This document shows, one piece after another, positions 32,311 through 44,689 of a stretch of 64,000 nucleotides of DNA. A program made the position numbers and the translations under genes. Under the pieces are notes generated by a model. The model made no database searches. It was given only the letters and a program-made list of their open reading frames with translations, and was not told the DNA's origin. Source of the stretch: Strix aluco (taxonomy: Eukaryota; Chordata; Aves; Strigiformes; Strigidae); the NCBI RefSeq assembly GCF_031877795.1, contig NC_133946.1, positions 10,887,144 through 10,951,143 on the forward strand. Direction: 5' to 3'. The first letter of the stretch is position 1. The number at the start of each line of letters is the position of its first letter.

Positions 32311-32424
32311 CGGGCGGGGGGGGGTCGGTGCTGCTCACGGAGAGGGGGGGGACACGGGTGGGGGTGTGTGTGTGTGGGGGTATGGTCATCGGCAGGGCTA
32401 CAGGCAGGGACACCGGAGGAGAAG

Positions 32425-32427
<3 letters not shown>

Positions 32428-32455
<28 letters not shown>

Positions 32456-32640
32456 GACGACACACGCACACACGCGGAGACACACCCGCAGTCCCCCCCC
32501 CCCCACGCAGCCCGGGGATGGGGACACACACACCCCCACACACACACACCACACAGGCACGCACCCACGCACCGCACCCACGGGGGGGGAGGACACACAC
32601 GACACACACGACGCACACACACACGACACCGCGCACACGC
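32428..32640 (+). repeat. CA-rich repeat block upstream of SYT7
   Basis: Several CA runs (32430-32454, 32460-32490, 32525-32560, 32593-32640) separated by short G/C-rich pieces such as ACGACACACG. Confidence 0.88.
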
Positions 32641-34774
32641 GTGGTGACAACCGCGGGGCACCGTGCGGGAACACCGGGGGCTTGCAGCACGGAGCCCACG
32701 CGGGGGTGCACGCCCCCCCCCCCGGTGGCACCCCCGGGGAAGCCCAAGGACACCCCCCGCACCGCGGACACCCCCCCGCGTTACCCCCTTTCCCCCGCGC
32801 TGCCACACACGCCCCTGGCCACCCCCGCCGGTTCCCCGTTGCCCCGCTCCGATCCGATGAACTCCAGGCCGGGTTTTCCCGGTGCCGGGGCGCGGCGGCC
32901 ACTGCCGGGGCATTGCGGGCGCGGCGGCGGCTGCGGGCGGCGGCAAACCCGGTGCGGAACACTAGAGCGGATTCGAGCCGTGCGCTCGCTCCCGTTATCT
33001 ACCGCCCCCCCCCCCAACCCCAGCACGCAAAGGCCATTTCTGCCCCGGCGTTTATTGCCACGTTTGCCAGAGAGATGCAAGCGAAGAGCAAACAAGCAGG
33101 AGAGCTCCTCCGTGGAGCTCTCAGGGGGGGTGAGTTCCTCCGTGGAGCTCTCAGGGGGGTGTGAATAATAGGGCCTGCCAGGCACCCCCACCTCCAGCCG
33201 TGTCTCCGGGGTGCTGGCTTGGGGGTCCCCGGGGTGGGAGGGAGCAGGGTGGAGGAGGAGACCCTGCAACTTGGTGCAGGAGGTGCCCCCAGACAGAGGC
33301 TATGGGACAGGGGTTGGGAGCTTTGCTCCCAGGATGGGGTCTGTGCCTGCTTCCCCCTTCTGCTGGGGTGAGAGGGCCAGAGACTCACCCCAGCTCGGAG
33401 TGACGGAGCTGGGACACTCGTCTGGAGGGTCTGGGGCTTGGGGGAACCTCGAGGGACCGAGCCTAGCCTGGCCTTGTGGGATGGAGGGGATCAGGTGGGA
33501 GCTCTCTGGACTCATACTGGGCTGGGAACAGCCGGAAAACCATCATCGCAGTGGGGGAGAAGCTCTTGGGACTAAACCGCAACTTTCCTTGCCCACAGCC
33601 TGGCTTTTAAGCAGGGAAGGAAGAAGAAAATATCTCTGTATAATAACGTTTAACGCAAAAGAGCCTGCGGAGGAAACCCTGAACTGTCAGGGACTGGATT
33701 TAGGGATGGAGCTGAGCCGGGGGCAAGCGTGACCCCAGCACCGTGGGCTTTCCCAGCAGCAGGGTGCCGGCACTCGGCGTTGCTGACTCCGGTGAGGCCG
33801 TGTGGGTGCTAAGGGACGTGGTCTCGTGCGCCTGACTCACGCCGCGGGCTCCTTGTAGCCCGCCCTGGCACGCTGCCTGTCATGGAGCTCGCTGCGGGGC
33901 TGGGGGGCTTCTCCCAGCCCTTCGGAGCTGGGCCAGCAACAGCCCATCTTGGGGGTCGGTGCCAGGAAAGCCGTTGCCCGTGCGCGGGCGGCAGCCGGTG
34001 CGGCTCGCTGGGGAGCTGCGTGCCAGGCAAACTTCTGCACGTACACCCAGGCGAAGCTTTTCCAGCGAGGGGGACGGGTGCCAGCCTGCTGCCAGCCCTC
34101 CGAGGCCACAGGCGGGCTGGGGATGAGGGAGCAGCCCTCTGCCCCTTGCTGCTCAGGGGCTGGCAGAGTCTCCTCACAGGGATGTGTAGCTTTATTTTGA
34201 TTTCCCCCCCACCACCACCCTTTGTGGGAACCTTCTCATTAAACCCTTGGCACAAACCCTTGATTTCACTCTGCTTTTCTCCACTCGCTTCCCACACACT
34301 CTTCAGCAAGCTTTAAAATCCCCGTCCCCGCACGCACAGACATCCCGGCAGCACCGTAACCTCCCGCACCCACACAGCCGCTCTCCGCCGCCGCCCGCCG
34401 TCACTTCCACCGGGGCCAAGTGGGTGTAAAACGCTGCTGACTCACGGCAGAGCCAGGCCCGGCGCCTCGCCGAGTGCCACGCGTGAGCCTCCACCATCGG
34501 CCGGGCTCCTGCTGCGGGGCCGGCACCCGCCCGGGTGCTCAGCAGCACCCGGGGATGCTTTTCCCTGCCCATTAGGCCACCATGGAGGGAGAAAGTTGGC
34601 TAAAACCAGAGCTTGCCCGAGGTTGGGGAGGTGGCTGTGCGGGGAGAGCAACCCCGATTCACACTTGCCCTGCGGTCACCCCCATCACTCCCGGCCTTCC
34701 CAGGGTGGAGATATGAGCTGCCCCCAGCCCTGCCCTGTCCAACCGTTCTCTCAAAATACGACCCTGCAAATCTC

Positions 34775-35060
34775 TGCCCCCCAAACCCCTGCCCCCCCCA
34801 AACTCCTGGATAACTGGGCCCCTGCCACCCCAAATTTCTGGGTACCTTGAACCCCTGGGTAACTGGGCCCCTGCCATGCCAAATTTTTGGGTACCCCAAA
34901 TCCCTGGGCAACCTGAGCCCCTGCCACCCCAAATCCCTGGGTACTCCAAATCCCTGGGTACCCCAAACCCCTGGGTAACTGGACCTCTGCCATCCCAACC
35001 CTCTGGGCACCCCAAACCCGTGGGCAACTGGCCCTGGGCCATCCCAAAGCCCTGGGCACC
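34775..35060 (+). repeat. 'gggtaccccaaatccct' minisatellite
   Basis: Imperfect units of about 18-45 bp built on 'ctgggtaccccaaatccctg' and 'ggtaactgggcccctgccac', roughly 285 bp. One strand stays open through it (FWVPQIPGQPEPLPP-like), a composition effect. Confidence 0.88.
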
Positions 35061-35499
35061 CCAAGCCCAGCCCAGTGTGGCCCCCCTCCCCTGGCCACAG
35101 GGCAGGCAGATGCTCCCATGTCTCCGGCTGTACCGGGGCAGCACCATGGGGACCGTGGGTGTCCCCCCGGGGCTGGCCTGCTCCTGCCCACTCCCCAGGG
35201 CTTGTCTTGGGGAGCAGAGCAGCCCGGGCGCTGCGGAGAGCAGCTCTGGCTTCCAACACTGCCTGAAACCTCACTGGCAGCCTGGAGAAACCACAGCTCC
35301 TCTGCCAGCCCCAAGCATCCTGCCCCGGCCCTTCCCCGCGGCGCCAGCCCGGGTGTGGGGAGCTCCCCCAACCCCCAGCCACGGCTCCGGTGTGGCCAAA
35401 GCTTCACCAACTCAACCCAAATTTCTCTGGGAGGTGCCGGCACAGGGCTCCCCAGCAAAGGCGGGTTCCACTGCCAAATTTCAGTTTTCAGTTCCCAGC

Positions 35500-35840
35500 C
35501 ACTTTGGCTTTCACACTGTTCAGAAAAGAGTCATTATGCTCCTTTCTTCTTTCTTTCTCTTTTATTTTGTCGATGGGGAGAAAATGGATATTTCTTATTC
35601 TCCCTTCCCACTGAACGGAGAGAACCTTTTCTTTTCTTTTTTTCCCCTCGCTCAAGCCTTTTATACAAATTAATCTTTGGGCTGAGGCCAAGCCTGGGGA
35701 AATTTCATCTAAAATGATGAAATTTTCAGAGCCTAACGGGAGTAATTACAGGGGGTTAGAAAGCAAACTATTTCTCAACTTTAACAAGAGCAGGCTGTGA
35801 CCCGGCACTTGTTACAGCTAATAAAAATGTTAATGAGCCA
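35500..35840. promoter_or_regulatory. AT-rich island upstream of SYT7
   Basis: About 340 bp of markedly AT-rich DNA, including 'atgatgaaattttcagagcc', 'gggagtaattacagggggtt' and 'acagctaataaaaatgttaa'. The density of TAATTA/TAAT cores and the sharp edges suggest a conserved regulatory element about 3.5 kb upstream of SYT7 exon 1. Confidence 0.38.
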
Positions 35841-38800
35841 GCAGCAGCAATGGGGCTCTCCCATCGCTCCTTCTTCCTTCTCTGCCGGTCCTGGTCCTCT
35901 GGCCGGGGCGGAAGCGGAGCCTGGAGATGCGGCGCCGTGTTTGCCTTCCTGTGCAAACACCACGCGGGGCAGAACCGGTCAGGCAGCTGAGCGGGATCAG
36001 CGGCTGCCGAGCTCGCCTGTGTGCTGCCGTGGGTCCCGGGGAGACACGGGCTGTGTGTGCACGGGGAGGCGAGCGGCAGAGATTTGCTCCAGGGGGGAGG
36101 ATACTCATCCCTCCGAGGAGTTATGCCGGTGTATCAACGATGCCCATCAACAAACTCTCCAGCCTGTGTGTGAGAAAAGCACCTGAAACACGGGGCTGTG
36201 GCTCCCCGGGTCAGCTGGAAACCCACGCACAGCAGACCCGCTTGGCTTCGGTTGCCACGGGCCAGTCTCCCTCTCGGTGACAAGCCGTGCTTCTCGCTGG
36301 GAGCCTGAATAATTGGCCCGGAGGCGACTTAACGCCCTGGCGTATATTTTAATTACCAAGAGAGCATCCGTCATGTGCCACTCCCGCGGCGCAGCTGCTC
36401 GGCACCGCGTCTGCTCGGGCTTGGAGGGAGATTTCCATCGTGGCCGGCGGTGTTTGCCATGGGCACAGCCCGGCCTGTTTGCTCGCGCTGCCAGGCCAGC
36501 CCTGCTGCCGGTCGTGAGGCTTCCCTGCCGTGCCACGCCAGTGTAAAGAGATGTCACAGGGCGCAGGCTGTGGTGACACTTCGGTGCCCAAGGTGTGGTG
36601 GCTCTTCAAGAAGCTGTGTTGGGGATTTTGGGGTTCTCAAGGTATAGGTTGAAGCCATCAGGGCTCTGGATGATGAGCCAGGAGGCTCTGACACAGAGCG
36701 TGCCGGCTGCTGAGATACTGTCCATCCAGCCCTGGAGCTGCGCTTTCTGTCGGAGGAATTCATTACTGCTCCTCTCCCAGGCAGCAAACATTATTAAAAA
36801 ACCAAAATAAACACAACCAGAAACATGAATTATAATGAATGTGCAATGCTGGAGACGGTGGCATGGCTGGAGAGACGGAAGCCGGGGCGGCCGGGGTGCT
36901 GTTCCCCACAGCCCCAGGTCAGCATTGCTGACCCTGAGCCACTCTCCAGCCCCCAGTGGGTCCCCCACCCCAGACTGTACCCCATATTTATGCTCCAAAG
37001 TTCCTTTGTCCCCAGGCTGTGAGGGAGGATGAGCAGTTGTGGGGGTTCCTAAACCCCAGACAACCTCCCTGGCCTCATCCCGAGCAGCCCTTGGCTGCCA
37101 GCCCCGATCTTGGGGAGGGGGTTTCATGTGCTGCCTGGGGGATGTTGCATCTCGCCTCCCCTCCTGCCACCCTGTCCCCACCCCTTGCTGCTGCACAGTC
37201 CCATTTGAGGTGTTTATATACCTCAGCTTCCTGGCTATCCGATGCTTCTTGTCTCTTTGGGAGCAATTTTGGCTAAAAATACTTCTGGCTAAGCTCTCTG
37301 CTCTCCCGGAGACGGCTGCCTTCCCCGGCAGCAGCGGGGGGCTCAGGTGGGATTGAAATGTGAAGTTCCCCACAGCGTCGCGCTGGCACCTCTGCCTCTG
37401 TGGAGCTGCGCTGGGAGCCCCGGCAGTGCCGGCGTGGTGGTGCAGGGAGCCGGGACGGTGCTTGGTACCGTGGGGATGGCCAGTTTAGCTGCTGCTGGTG
37501 TAGCAAGGAGGGCTCTTGGCTCACTGGCATCGCCAGGGCGGCTGTAAAGCACCGAGGAAAGAAGGGAAAGGCAGCAGGTGGAGGCTGAAGGTCGTGGTTT
37601 GGACTTTGCCTGTGGCACCGTCAGGAGCAGCTGCTCAGCAGGCAAGACAGGTGCCGAGGCCGCACCACGGGGCTGGGTTCCTCCCCACTGGCCCCAAGCT
37701 GGGAGATGCAGGGAGACCCTATAGATTCAATGATGCCCCAGGAACCTCTGCGGTGGGTTTCGGCCAGGGCTGTACAGGTCCTGCGCCCCCAAAACCCCGC
37801 AGACGAGGTGGGCAGCTCAGGGCAGCCTCCTCGAGTCCAGGCTTGTCCTTTCTGGCAGCACAGAGCCAAAAGCTGGGCTGTGGCGGGGTCCTTCTCCGCA
37901 GCCGGACCTTTTCCCCTCCTTCTCCCTGCACCCCGCTCACAGCGGGCAGCATCTCATCTCCTTTGTGATGCCATTAAATAAAGGGATAGATTGCTGGAGC
38001 ACTTGGCCTGGAATGAAGGACGTGTGGGCACCCATCACCTCTCAGCCCTGCACCCAGCACCGGGGGCTGCTGTAAAATCCCGGCCGACGCCAGCATCTAC
38101 CCAGGGCTGGGGGGAGCGATGCAGCGGCCGCCCAGCAGCCATCGCCTGAGGAAGACTTTCATCTTCTCGGCCCTCGGTTTGGAATCAGGTTTCGATCGAT
38201 GAAGAAACGCTCGCTCCAGCCCCGTGGCCCTGACTCAGCAGGTCCCAGCTGGCTGGTTGGGCTGGGCACTGCGGTTGCGTCCCGGCGCCGGTGGCTCCCG
38301 GAGTCTGACCAGGAGGGCTGGCACTGGCCGGGTCCCCTTGCAAGGGGTTTGGGAGTGACATGTGCACCCACCGCTGTCCCCAGGGGAGCTGGGAACGGTG
38401 GCAGTGGAGCACAGAGAGCCCCAGGGACGTGTCTGTGGTGGCCCTGCTCTCCCAGGACAAGCCGTACTGGGCTCAGGACAGCCTGGGAGTGGTTTGCAGC
38501 AGCATCAGGCCCCGCTCTTCCCTTGACCCCCACCCACAGCCTGTTGAATCCCCATACTCCCTCCTGCTGCTTTCAGAGCCCTTCAGGGCTGGCCTTGGGT
38601 CATCTTTATTTCATGAGTGCTGGAAGTTGATGGTTGACGGCTGGGAGAGGCAGCGCTGGAAGAAGACAGTGCCCTTGGGCAGCCTGGCCGGGGCACAGCC
38701 ACGCTGCTCCTCAACCACTGCCCTTCCTGCCCGCCCCAAAGTGCTCCTGCGATGCCAGCATGGGCCTGAGAGCTCATGATGCAGCCGAAACAATATCTCT

Positions 38801-39696
38801 CCACGTCCTGATGTTTGTATAATTTGTGGTACGCAGCCCCGTAATGAGTGGTGACCTCTATTAGGCATGCTATTAGTCTCATCAGGAGTTCCTAAAGTAC
38901 ATCGCTGGGGTTTTTTTGGTGGGTAGAAAGGCTGTCAGGTTCTGCCGAGAAACTGTACAATTAGGAATAAATCATTCCTGCGACGGCAGTTGCTGATGGA
39001 TCGGAGCCGGTGGGGATGGCAGTGATGTGCAATTTCTCTTCCCATGGCTGCTCTCAGCCATGGCACGGCTGCAAGGGCAGGAGCGAGGTCGCGTGGGACC
39101 AGCCACTCTGCTGGAAAAATCTGATAGAAATATAAAATGAAACATCTGCCTGAAAATCAGAGAGAGATATATAAAAGGGCCAGAGAGAGAAATTGCCCCG
39201 ACTCGCAGCAGCTCCCCGGCTCTCTCCCACATCTGGGCACCCCTGTGCAGCCACCTCGGACATGCTTTGGGGTGAGGCCCCCCCTCCAAAGCCTCATAAG
39301 ATGTTTCGGCAGGGCCAATGAACCCTTGCTTTGCCCTGGCATCAAAGGAACCTCCTCTCAAGGAGGCAGCAGGGTGGCCAGAAGTAGCCTGGAGAAGAGA
39401 GAGCTCTGGAGAAGATCTCGTCTGGAAAGACCAGAGTCCTGGGGGAGGGACGGGCTTGGTTTTGCAATCCCTGTGCGGGATCAAGGGACTGCCACAGGGG
39501 TGTCTAGCAGAGCTCTGTCCTCTCAGGGGACAGTCACCGGGGAGCAGGGACCAGCCTGTCCCCAAAGCAGGACCTGAGAGGGAGAGGAGAGAGCCTGGCT
39601 GCCCATGCACATCCTCGGACAGCACGGAGGTGGGACTCAGCGCTGCCACTGCCCTTCCTTGCAACCACGGAGGGATAATTTGTGGCCAAGCTCCCT

Positions 39697-40042
39697 TTCA
39701 CAGAATCCCAGAATCATCTGGGTTGGAAAAGCCCTTGAAGATCATCCAGTCCAACCATGAACCTCACCCTGACCGTTCTCAACTCCACCAGATCCCTCAG
39801 CGCTGGGTCAACCCCACTCTTCAACCCCTCCAGGGATGGGGACTCCACCCCTGCCCTGGGCAGCCCATTCCAATGCCCAACAACCCCTTCTGCAAAGAAA
39901 TACTTCCTAAGAGCCAGTCTGACCCTGCCCTGGTGCAGCTTGAGGCCATTCCCTCTTGTCCTGTTGCTTGTTCCTTGGGTCAAGAGACTCATCCCCCCCT
40001 CTCTGCACCCTCCTTTCAGGGAGGTGTAGAGGACAAATCTCG
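39697..40042 (-). mobile_element. CR1 LINE, 5'-truncated 3' end (copy 2)
   Basis: This is the same CR1 subfamily as copy 1, on the minus strand. It includes the characteristic 3' terminus with two short direct repeats (cagaatcccagaatc on the plus strand), the CR1 equivalent of the ATTCTRTG tail. The body is near-identical to copy 1 over about 330 bp. It lies in intergenic DNA upstream of SYT7. Confidence 0.9.
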
Positions 40043-40254
40043 GTGCTACCAAATCCCCCCAGGGCTGCTGGCACCCCCATAGGCCCTGGGCACCTTTTGT
40101 CCCCCTGCAGCCCCTCCTGGGCTGGCTAACACATGTGGTGGCATCTTCAGCGGCTTGGGAAGGGGCCAGTTTCTTAATGCAAGCACCACGGCCCTGGAGC
40201 GACCGCCTGGCTGGAGGGTGCGGAGCCGCTGTGCCCTGCGCTCCCGTATCTCCG

Positions 40255-40400
40255 TCATCGCTGATTACATTTAAAGAGGCTATTAGAGGGGTTTGGCACA
40301 ACCTGTTCTTAATAAACCCGTGTTGCTCGCCGGCTATTAGAGACCTTTCTCCTGAGCGCTTGCATTAGTGAGTACGCTCCACCGTAAACAGCTGTTTATT
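40255..40400. promoter_or_regulatory. AT-rich island between the two CR1 copies
   Basis: 'cgctgattacatttaaagag', 'ttcttaataaacccgtgttg' and 'aaacagctgtttattgccag' occur in about 145 bp. The last contains the palindrome AAACAGCTGTTT, an E-box (CAGCTG). Candidate conserved element. Confidence 0.35.
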
Positions 40401-40984
40401 GCCAGGGCGGGATGTCAAGCTGATTTTTCCCACATTTGCTCTTCCTGTAGCTGGGACAGGGGTCCCTTCCCTTCAGCCCCCCTGCTCCCAAATTCTCCCT
40501 GCCCTGGGTGCCCTGGATTTCTGGATCCGTCACAGGCAGGTGCTGGAGGATTTTCCTGCAGGGACACTGCCTGGCCTGGACTTTGCTCCGACACCTGCGG
40601 CAAAACAGAGATGTTTGGTTTACAAGCGGATGTGGCAACACTCAGCCACGCATCATCACCCCTGCCCTGCGCCGTCACTTTTCCATGCTCCTCCGGCTCT
40701 GGCTTGGCATGAGTTTCCCACACGCTTTCCCCACCACATCCTGGCTTCATGGCTTTCCCCGAGTCCTTTTTGCAGTTTTCAGTGGCACATACCCCGTTCC
40801 CCTGCCCAGCCCGAGCTGACGGGCAGCTCCAGGGTATTCTCCAGGGCAGGAGGTTTTGGCAACGCCCACGGGGATGTTTGGTGCCCAAGCCCTTGCGAGC
40901 AGCATGCGATGGGTGCGTATGGATTGCAAATGCAGACTTGGGCATGGTGAGGGCTATATATTGGCATCACACAGGGCTACAGAG

Positions 40985-41425
40985 AGGAAAAGTGCTGTGC
41001 TCCCCACGGCTTGGGAAAGGAGTGGCTGAGGGAACCAGGGTTGTTTAGTTTAGTCTGGAGAAGAGGAGGCTGAGGGGAGACCTCATCACTCTCTATAAGT
41101 CCCTGAAAGGAGGGTGCAGAGAGGGGGGATGAGTCTCTTGACCCAAGGAACAAGCAACAGGACAAGAGGGAATGGCCTCAAGCTGCGCCAGGGCAGGGTC
41201 AGACTGGCTCTTAGGAAGTATTTCTTTGCAGAAGGGGTTGTTGGGCGTTGGAATGGGCTGCCCAGGGCAGGGGTGGAGTCCCCATCCCTGGAGGGGTTGA
41301 AGAGTTGGGATGACCCAGCGCTGAGGGATCTGGTGGAGTTGAGAACGGTCAGGGTGAGGTTCATGGTTGGACTGGGTGATCTTCAAGGGCTTTTCCAACC
41401 AAGATGATTCTGGGATTCTGTGAAA
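40985..41425 (+). mobile_element. CR1 LINE, 5'-truncated 3' end (copy 3)
   Basis: This is the longest CR1 fragment here, on the plus strand. It begins near 'ggaaaggagtggctgaggga', passes 'ggagaagaggaggctgaggg' and the reverse-transcriptase C-terminal remnant, and ends at 'gattctgggattctgtga'. It sits about 0.95 kb from copy 2 in the opposite orientation, so the two form an inverted pair. Confidence 0.92.
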
Positions 41426-43263
41426 GGGGGGAGCCTAAGGGCTTAGAGGGGACAGAGTGGGTGGTCATGCTGGAGGAGAGGAGCTGGCAGGCTCATCCTT
41501 CTGTGGGGTGGGTGAAGGCACTGGCAGAGCCAACTGTCGCTGTGCCAGGCTGGGGATCATTCTCTGCCAGAGAGTGGAGAGGAGGAGGGGGCCGTGGCTT
41601 CGTCCTGTAGCTGAGCAGTCAGGGAGAGGAGATAAGTGGTAATGAGGGGATTAGCGGTTATTAAATGGTAATGACCACTCTCAGAGCTATAGTGGGGATG
41701 CAGATGTTTCAGGGTGTGTTTAATAACCTCTTGGTCCCCCGCTGTGCTGCTGGCTGGGCCCTGGGGCCGTGGAGTCGGTGTCCAGGTGGGTGCTGAAGCA
41801 AGGAGCTGGTGGGCCCAGCTCAGGCCGGGGTGGTGGGGGAGTCCTCGTCCCACCTGGCAGCCTCACTCTTCCCCTGTGCCACCCCGAGCAGCTGTCTGTC
41901 AGTCCTGCAGACCCGGCCTGGGAAGGCCATGCTCTGTCCTGCCTGCGACTAACTCCAAATGGACTTGTGCCACTGTGTCCCACAGCCCTCCAAGGTCTCC
42001 TGCTCCCTGCCAGTGTTCCCTGTCCTTGGCTGTTCCCCCAGCCTAGCAGGGGGATGGCGGCTTCACTCCGTCCTCTCTACACAGGGGACAGCGTCAGAGA
42101 GCAAGACAGCAGCCCCTAACCCATCTGATTTCACGCTGACACCATCACTAGAGCCTCTGGCACCTGATTTTATGGAGGGGGAGGATTTGTGTCCTGCAGT
42201 TGGGGAGGGGGACACTGGAGAAGGCTCCCTAAAACAGGCTGGTTCAGCTCCGCACTGACTCCCCGGTGCTCAGCCCTCATCCGAACACACCAACCGCCCG
42301 GGGAACACGATCTGTTGGGCAGGGAGAGCTCACAGCAGCCACATCAGCAGAGCCACTTGCCGGCAGATGTTGGGGCTGTTAACACTCCGCATGCTTTCAG
42401 CAGCCTGCGGGTTCCAGCATCACGTGCTGCTGCCTGACACTGGTCCCCTCCTGTCCCTGTGGTCCCCCCGAGGCTGGCAGCAGATGTCCGGCACTGGGCC
42501 CCTCCGGTTCCCTCACTCCGTGGCACAGAGAGCACCAGATGGGCCGCCAGCGAGCGGCCTCGATGCTCCAGTGCAGCGCAGGAAAGCAATTCCCGACACG
42601 GCAGGGAGCAGCGGACAGATGAACCCGCTGACGGCACCTCCTGCCCCAGCACGGCTGACCAAGCCCGTTATCCCCGTGCGGATGGCGCGGGACCCATTCC
42701 ACGGTGCAGCAGGCTGCCTGAATTCCCAAAGAGGCTTTAAAAGGCAGCACCCGCCTGCCAGCGCTGCTGAGCACCTGCTGCCTTTGCCTGGATGCGCAAG
42801 CCTTGAGCATATTTTGAGAACGGGCCATTTAATTGCCTAAATGTGGATTTGCAGCGCTTGAGCAGCGCCTGATGCTCTCCCTGCATCCCCTCAGAGCAGG
42901 GAAGGAGCTGGAGGGGGGGCGTCCTGGCATCCCCATGGCGGGACGCAGCAGCTTGTGGCCATGGAGGTGGCAACAGAAGGGTCTGCGACCACTGCAACTG
43001 GGGGCTGTATTGCAAAGCAGAGGCAGGAGCTGGAGGGCATGGGGAGTGAGGGTTTTTCCTGATTTCTGGGCTCTCGACTCCATGCAGGGAAGGCACTGCA
43101 GGCTTGGATATGCATTGGGCTTAATTGGGCTCTGTTGTGTCTTGCCCTTGTTAGTGGCAGCTCGTCCTCGACAGAGAGAAGGAGTTCTCCCTCCCTGGGC
43201 AGGGCTGGCCTTGGGGCTGGTCCCTCCACCTGCCCGGAAGAAATCCCTCCTGGAACATACTGG

Positions 43264-43481
43264 GATGGGAGTGGGTAAGGGATGGGATGGGATGGGATGG
43301 GGAATGGCAGATGGGGTGGGATGGGAGGTGGGATGGGATGGGACTGGAATGGGAAGAGATGGGATGGGGTGGGATGGGATGGGATGGGATTGGGTGGGAT
43401 GGGATGGGATGCGATGGGATGGGATACAATGTAATGGGATGGGTTGGGTTGGGATGGGATGGGATGGGGTGGGATGCCTAA
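43264..43481 (+). repeat. GGGAT pentanucleotide satellite
   Basis: About 215 bp of GGGAT units with GGGGT, GGGTT and GGAAT variants. It resembles telomere-like G-rich repeats in spacing but not in sequence. Confidence 0.93.
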
Positions 43482-44689
43482 AGTGCCCTTCTGAGGAGCA
43501 TCCAAGTGGGGTGTCTCCATCCACCATTGATGTTTTGGGGTTCCAAGTGTGGGTGAACCCTTGCTCCCTCATGGCCAGCAGAAACGCACCCCATGGCAGG
43601 TTATTCCTGCTGGGTGGCGCAGAGGGGAGCACTGGCACCAAGCTCAGCCCTCCTGGGCTGTGGGGGGGCTCACCAGCCTGGGGGACTGTGGGCAGGGTCC
43701 CCACCCTGCCGTGGAGGCAGAGGGGTCAGGTGGCTCAGCCCACGGTCCCAGCCTGGCAGCTCCAGAGGCAGGAGCTGGCAAAGGGCTGCACAAAAAGCTC
43801 CTCTGCCCCTTTCATCCCTCCATCCTCATCCTCTCAGCACATACCAGGCTGGCATGGAGGGTCTCCCACCCCTCTGGGGCTGCCATGGGCCCTGTCCCGC
43901 CCTGGGGAACTTCTCCCCGTGTGACTCAACCGTTGCTGCTTCCCCCAACGGAGTCCCGCTCCACGGCTGAGTGTCACCCGCTGACGCAAATCCTCCCACC
44001 CCCCAACGCCGGGTGCTGGATTTAGAAAGGTTTTATCGGCGGTGTCAGGGAGGAATCAGACACCCCCGGCCGCTGGCGTAGGGGCTGCTGCTGGGCTCCC
44101 TGCTGCTGGCCTCGGAGGGGATGGGGGTGAGAGCCCTCGTGCGTGGAGTGCCGTGGGGAGGACACCCCCAGTTGTGGGGCAGCGGGGAGCGGGGGGGCGA
44201 GGGGGCCCCTCAGCCCTGTGACAGGGTGTCCCATCCTCCAACCTCCTCCAACCTAACTCCAAACCCCACACACAGCCCTCCCCCAGCAGCACGACACCGA
44301 ATTTCAATTCCCGTGCACACGGGGAGGACCACGATGGTGGGGCTGGACACGAGTGGGGATACAGGTGCCCATCTCGGGGCTGTTCCCATGTTTCTCGTGC
44401 CTGCTGATGTCCCAGGTGATGTCCCATGTCTTGCCACTATCCCATCACACAGGAGCCAGCCACAGGAGAGCCCCATGGCAGCGGGGCAAGGCAGGAGCCC
44501 AAGCAGCTCCCGGAGGGCTCTGGTAAAGCCCCAGCCTGAATCCAGCCCTTCGTCCCATGGGATGTGGGGCCCTGAGGGGTGAGAGCAGGGCTGGGGACAG
44601 AGCTCGGTTCCTGCCAACCCCAGGGTGCTGCAGCCTGGACCCCTTCCAGCATCCTGGGGATAGGTGTGAAGGGCTGAGGTGAACCAGGA

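Larger units (their letters stand above)
31600..33000. promoter_or_regulatory. SYT7: CpG-island promoter of SYT7
   Basis: Dense CpG dinucleotides, GC boxes and GCG-repeat DNA surround SYT7 exon 1 and its 5' flank. The island includes a (GCG)n stretch at about 32030-32090, a GT tract at 32195-32254 and a CA-rich block at 32428-32640. No TATA box was evident. The transcription start probably lies between 32000 and 32400, but the sequence alone does not fix it. Confidence 0.75.

Noticed and set aside
31638..33164. 508-codon open frame on the plus strand through the SYT7 CpG island
   Set aside because: It is made of CpG-island and dinucleotide-repeat translation (CVCVCV, THTHTH) and lies antisense to SYT7 exon 1.
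41086..41407. Open frames with RTRGNGLKLRQGRVRLALRK-type peptide as a host gene
   Set aside because: This is the remnant C-terminus of the CR1 reverse transcriptase, repeated in all three CR1 fragments.
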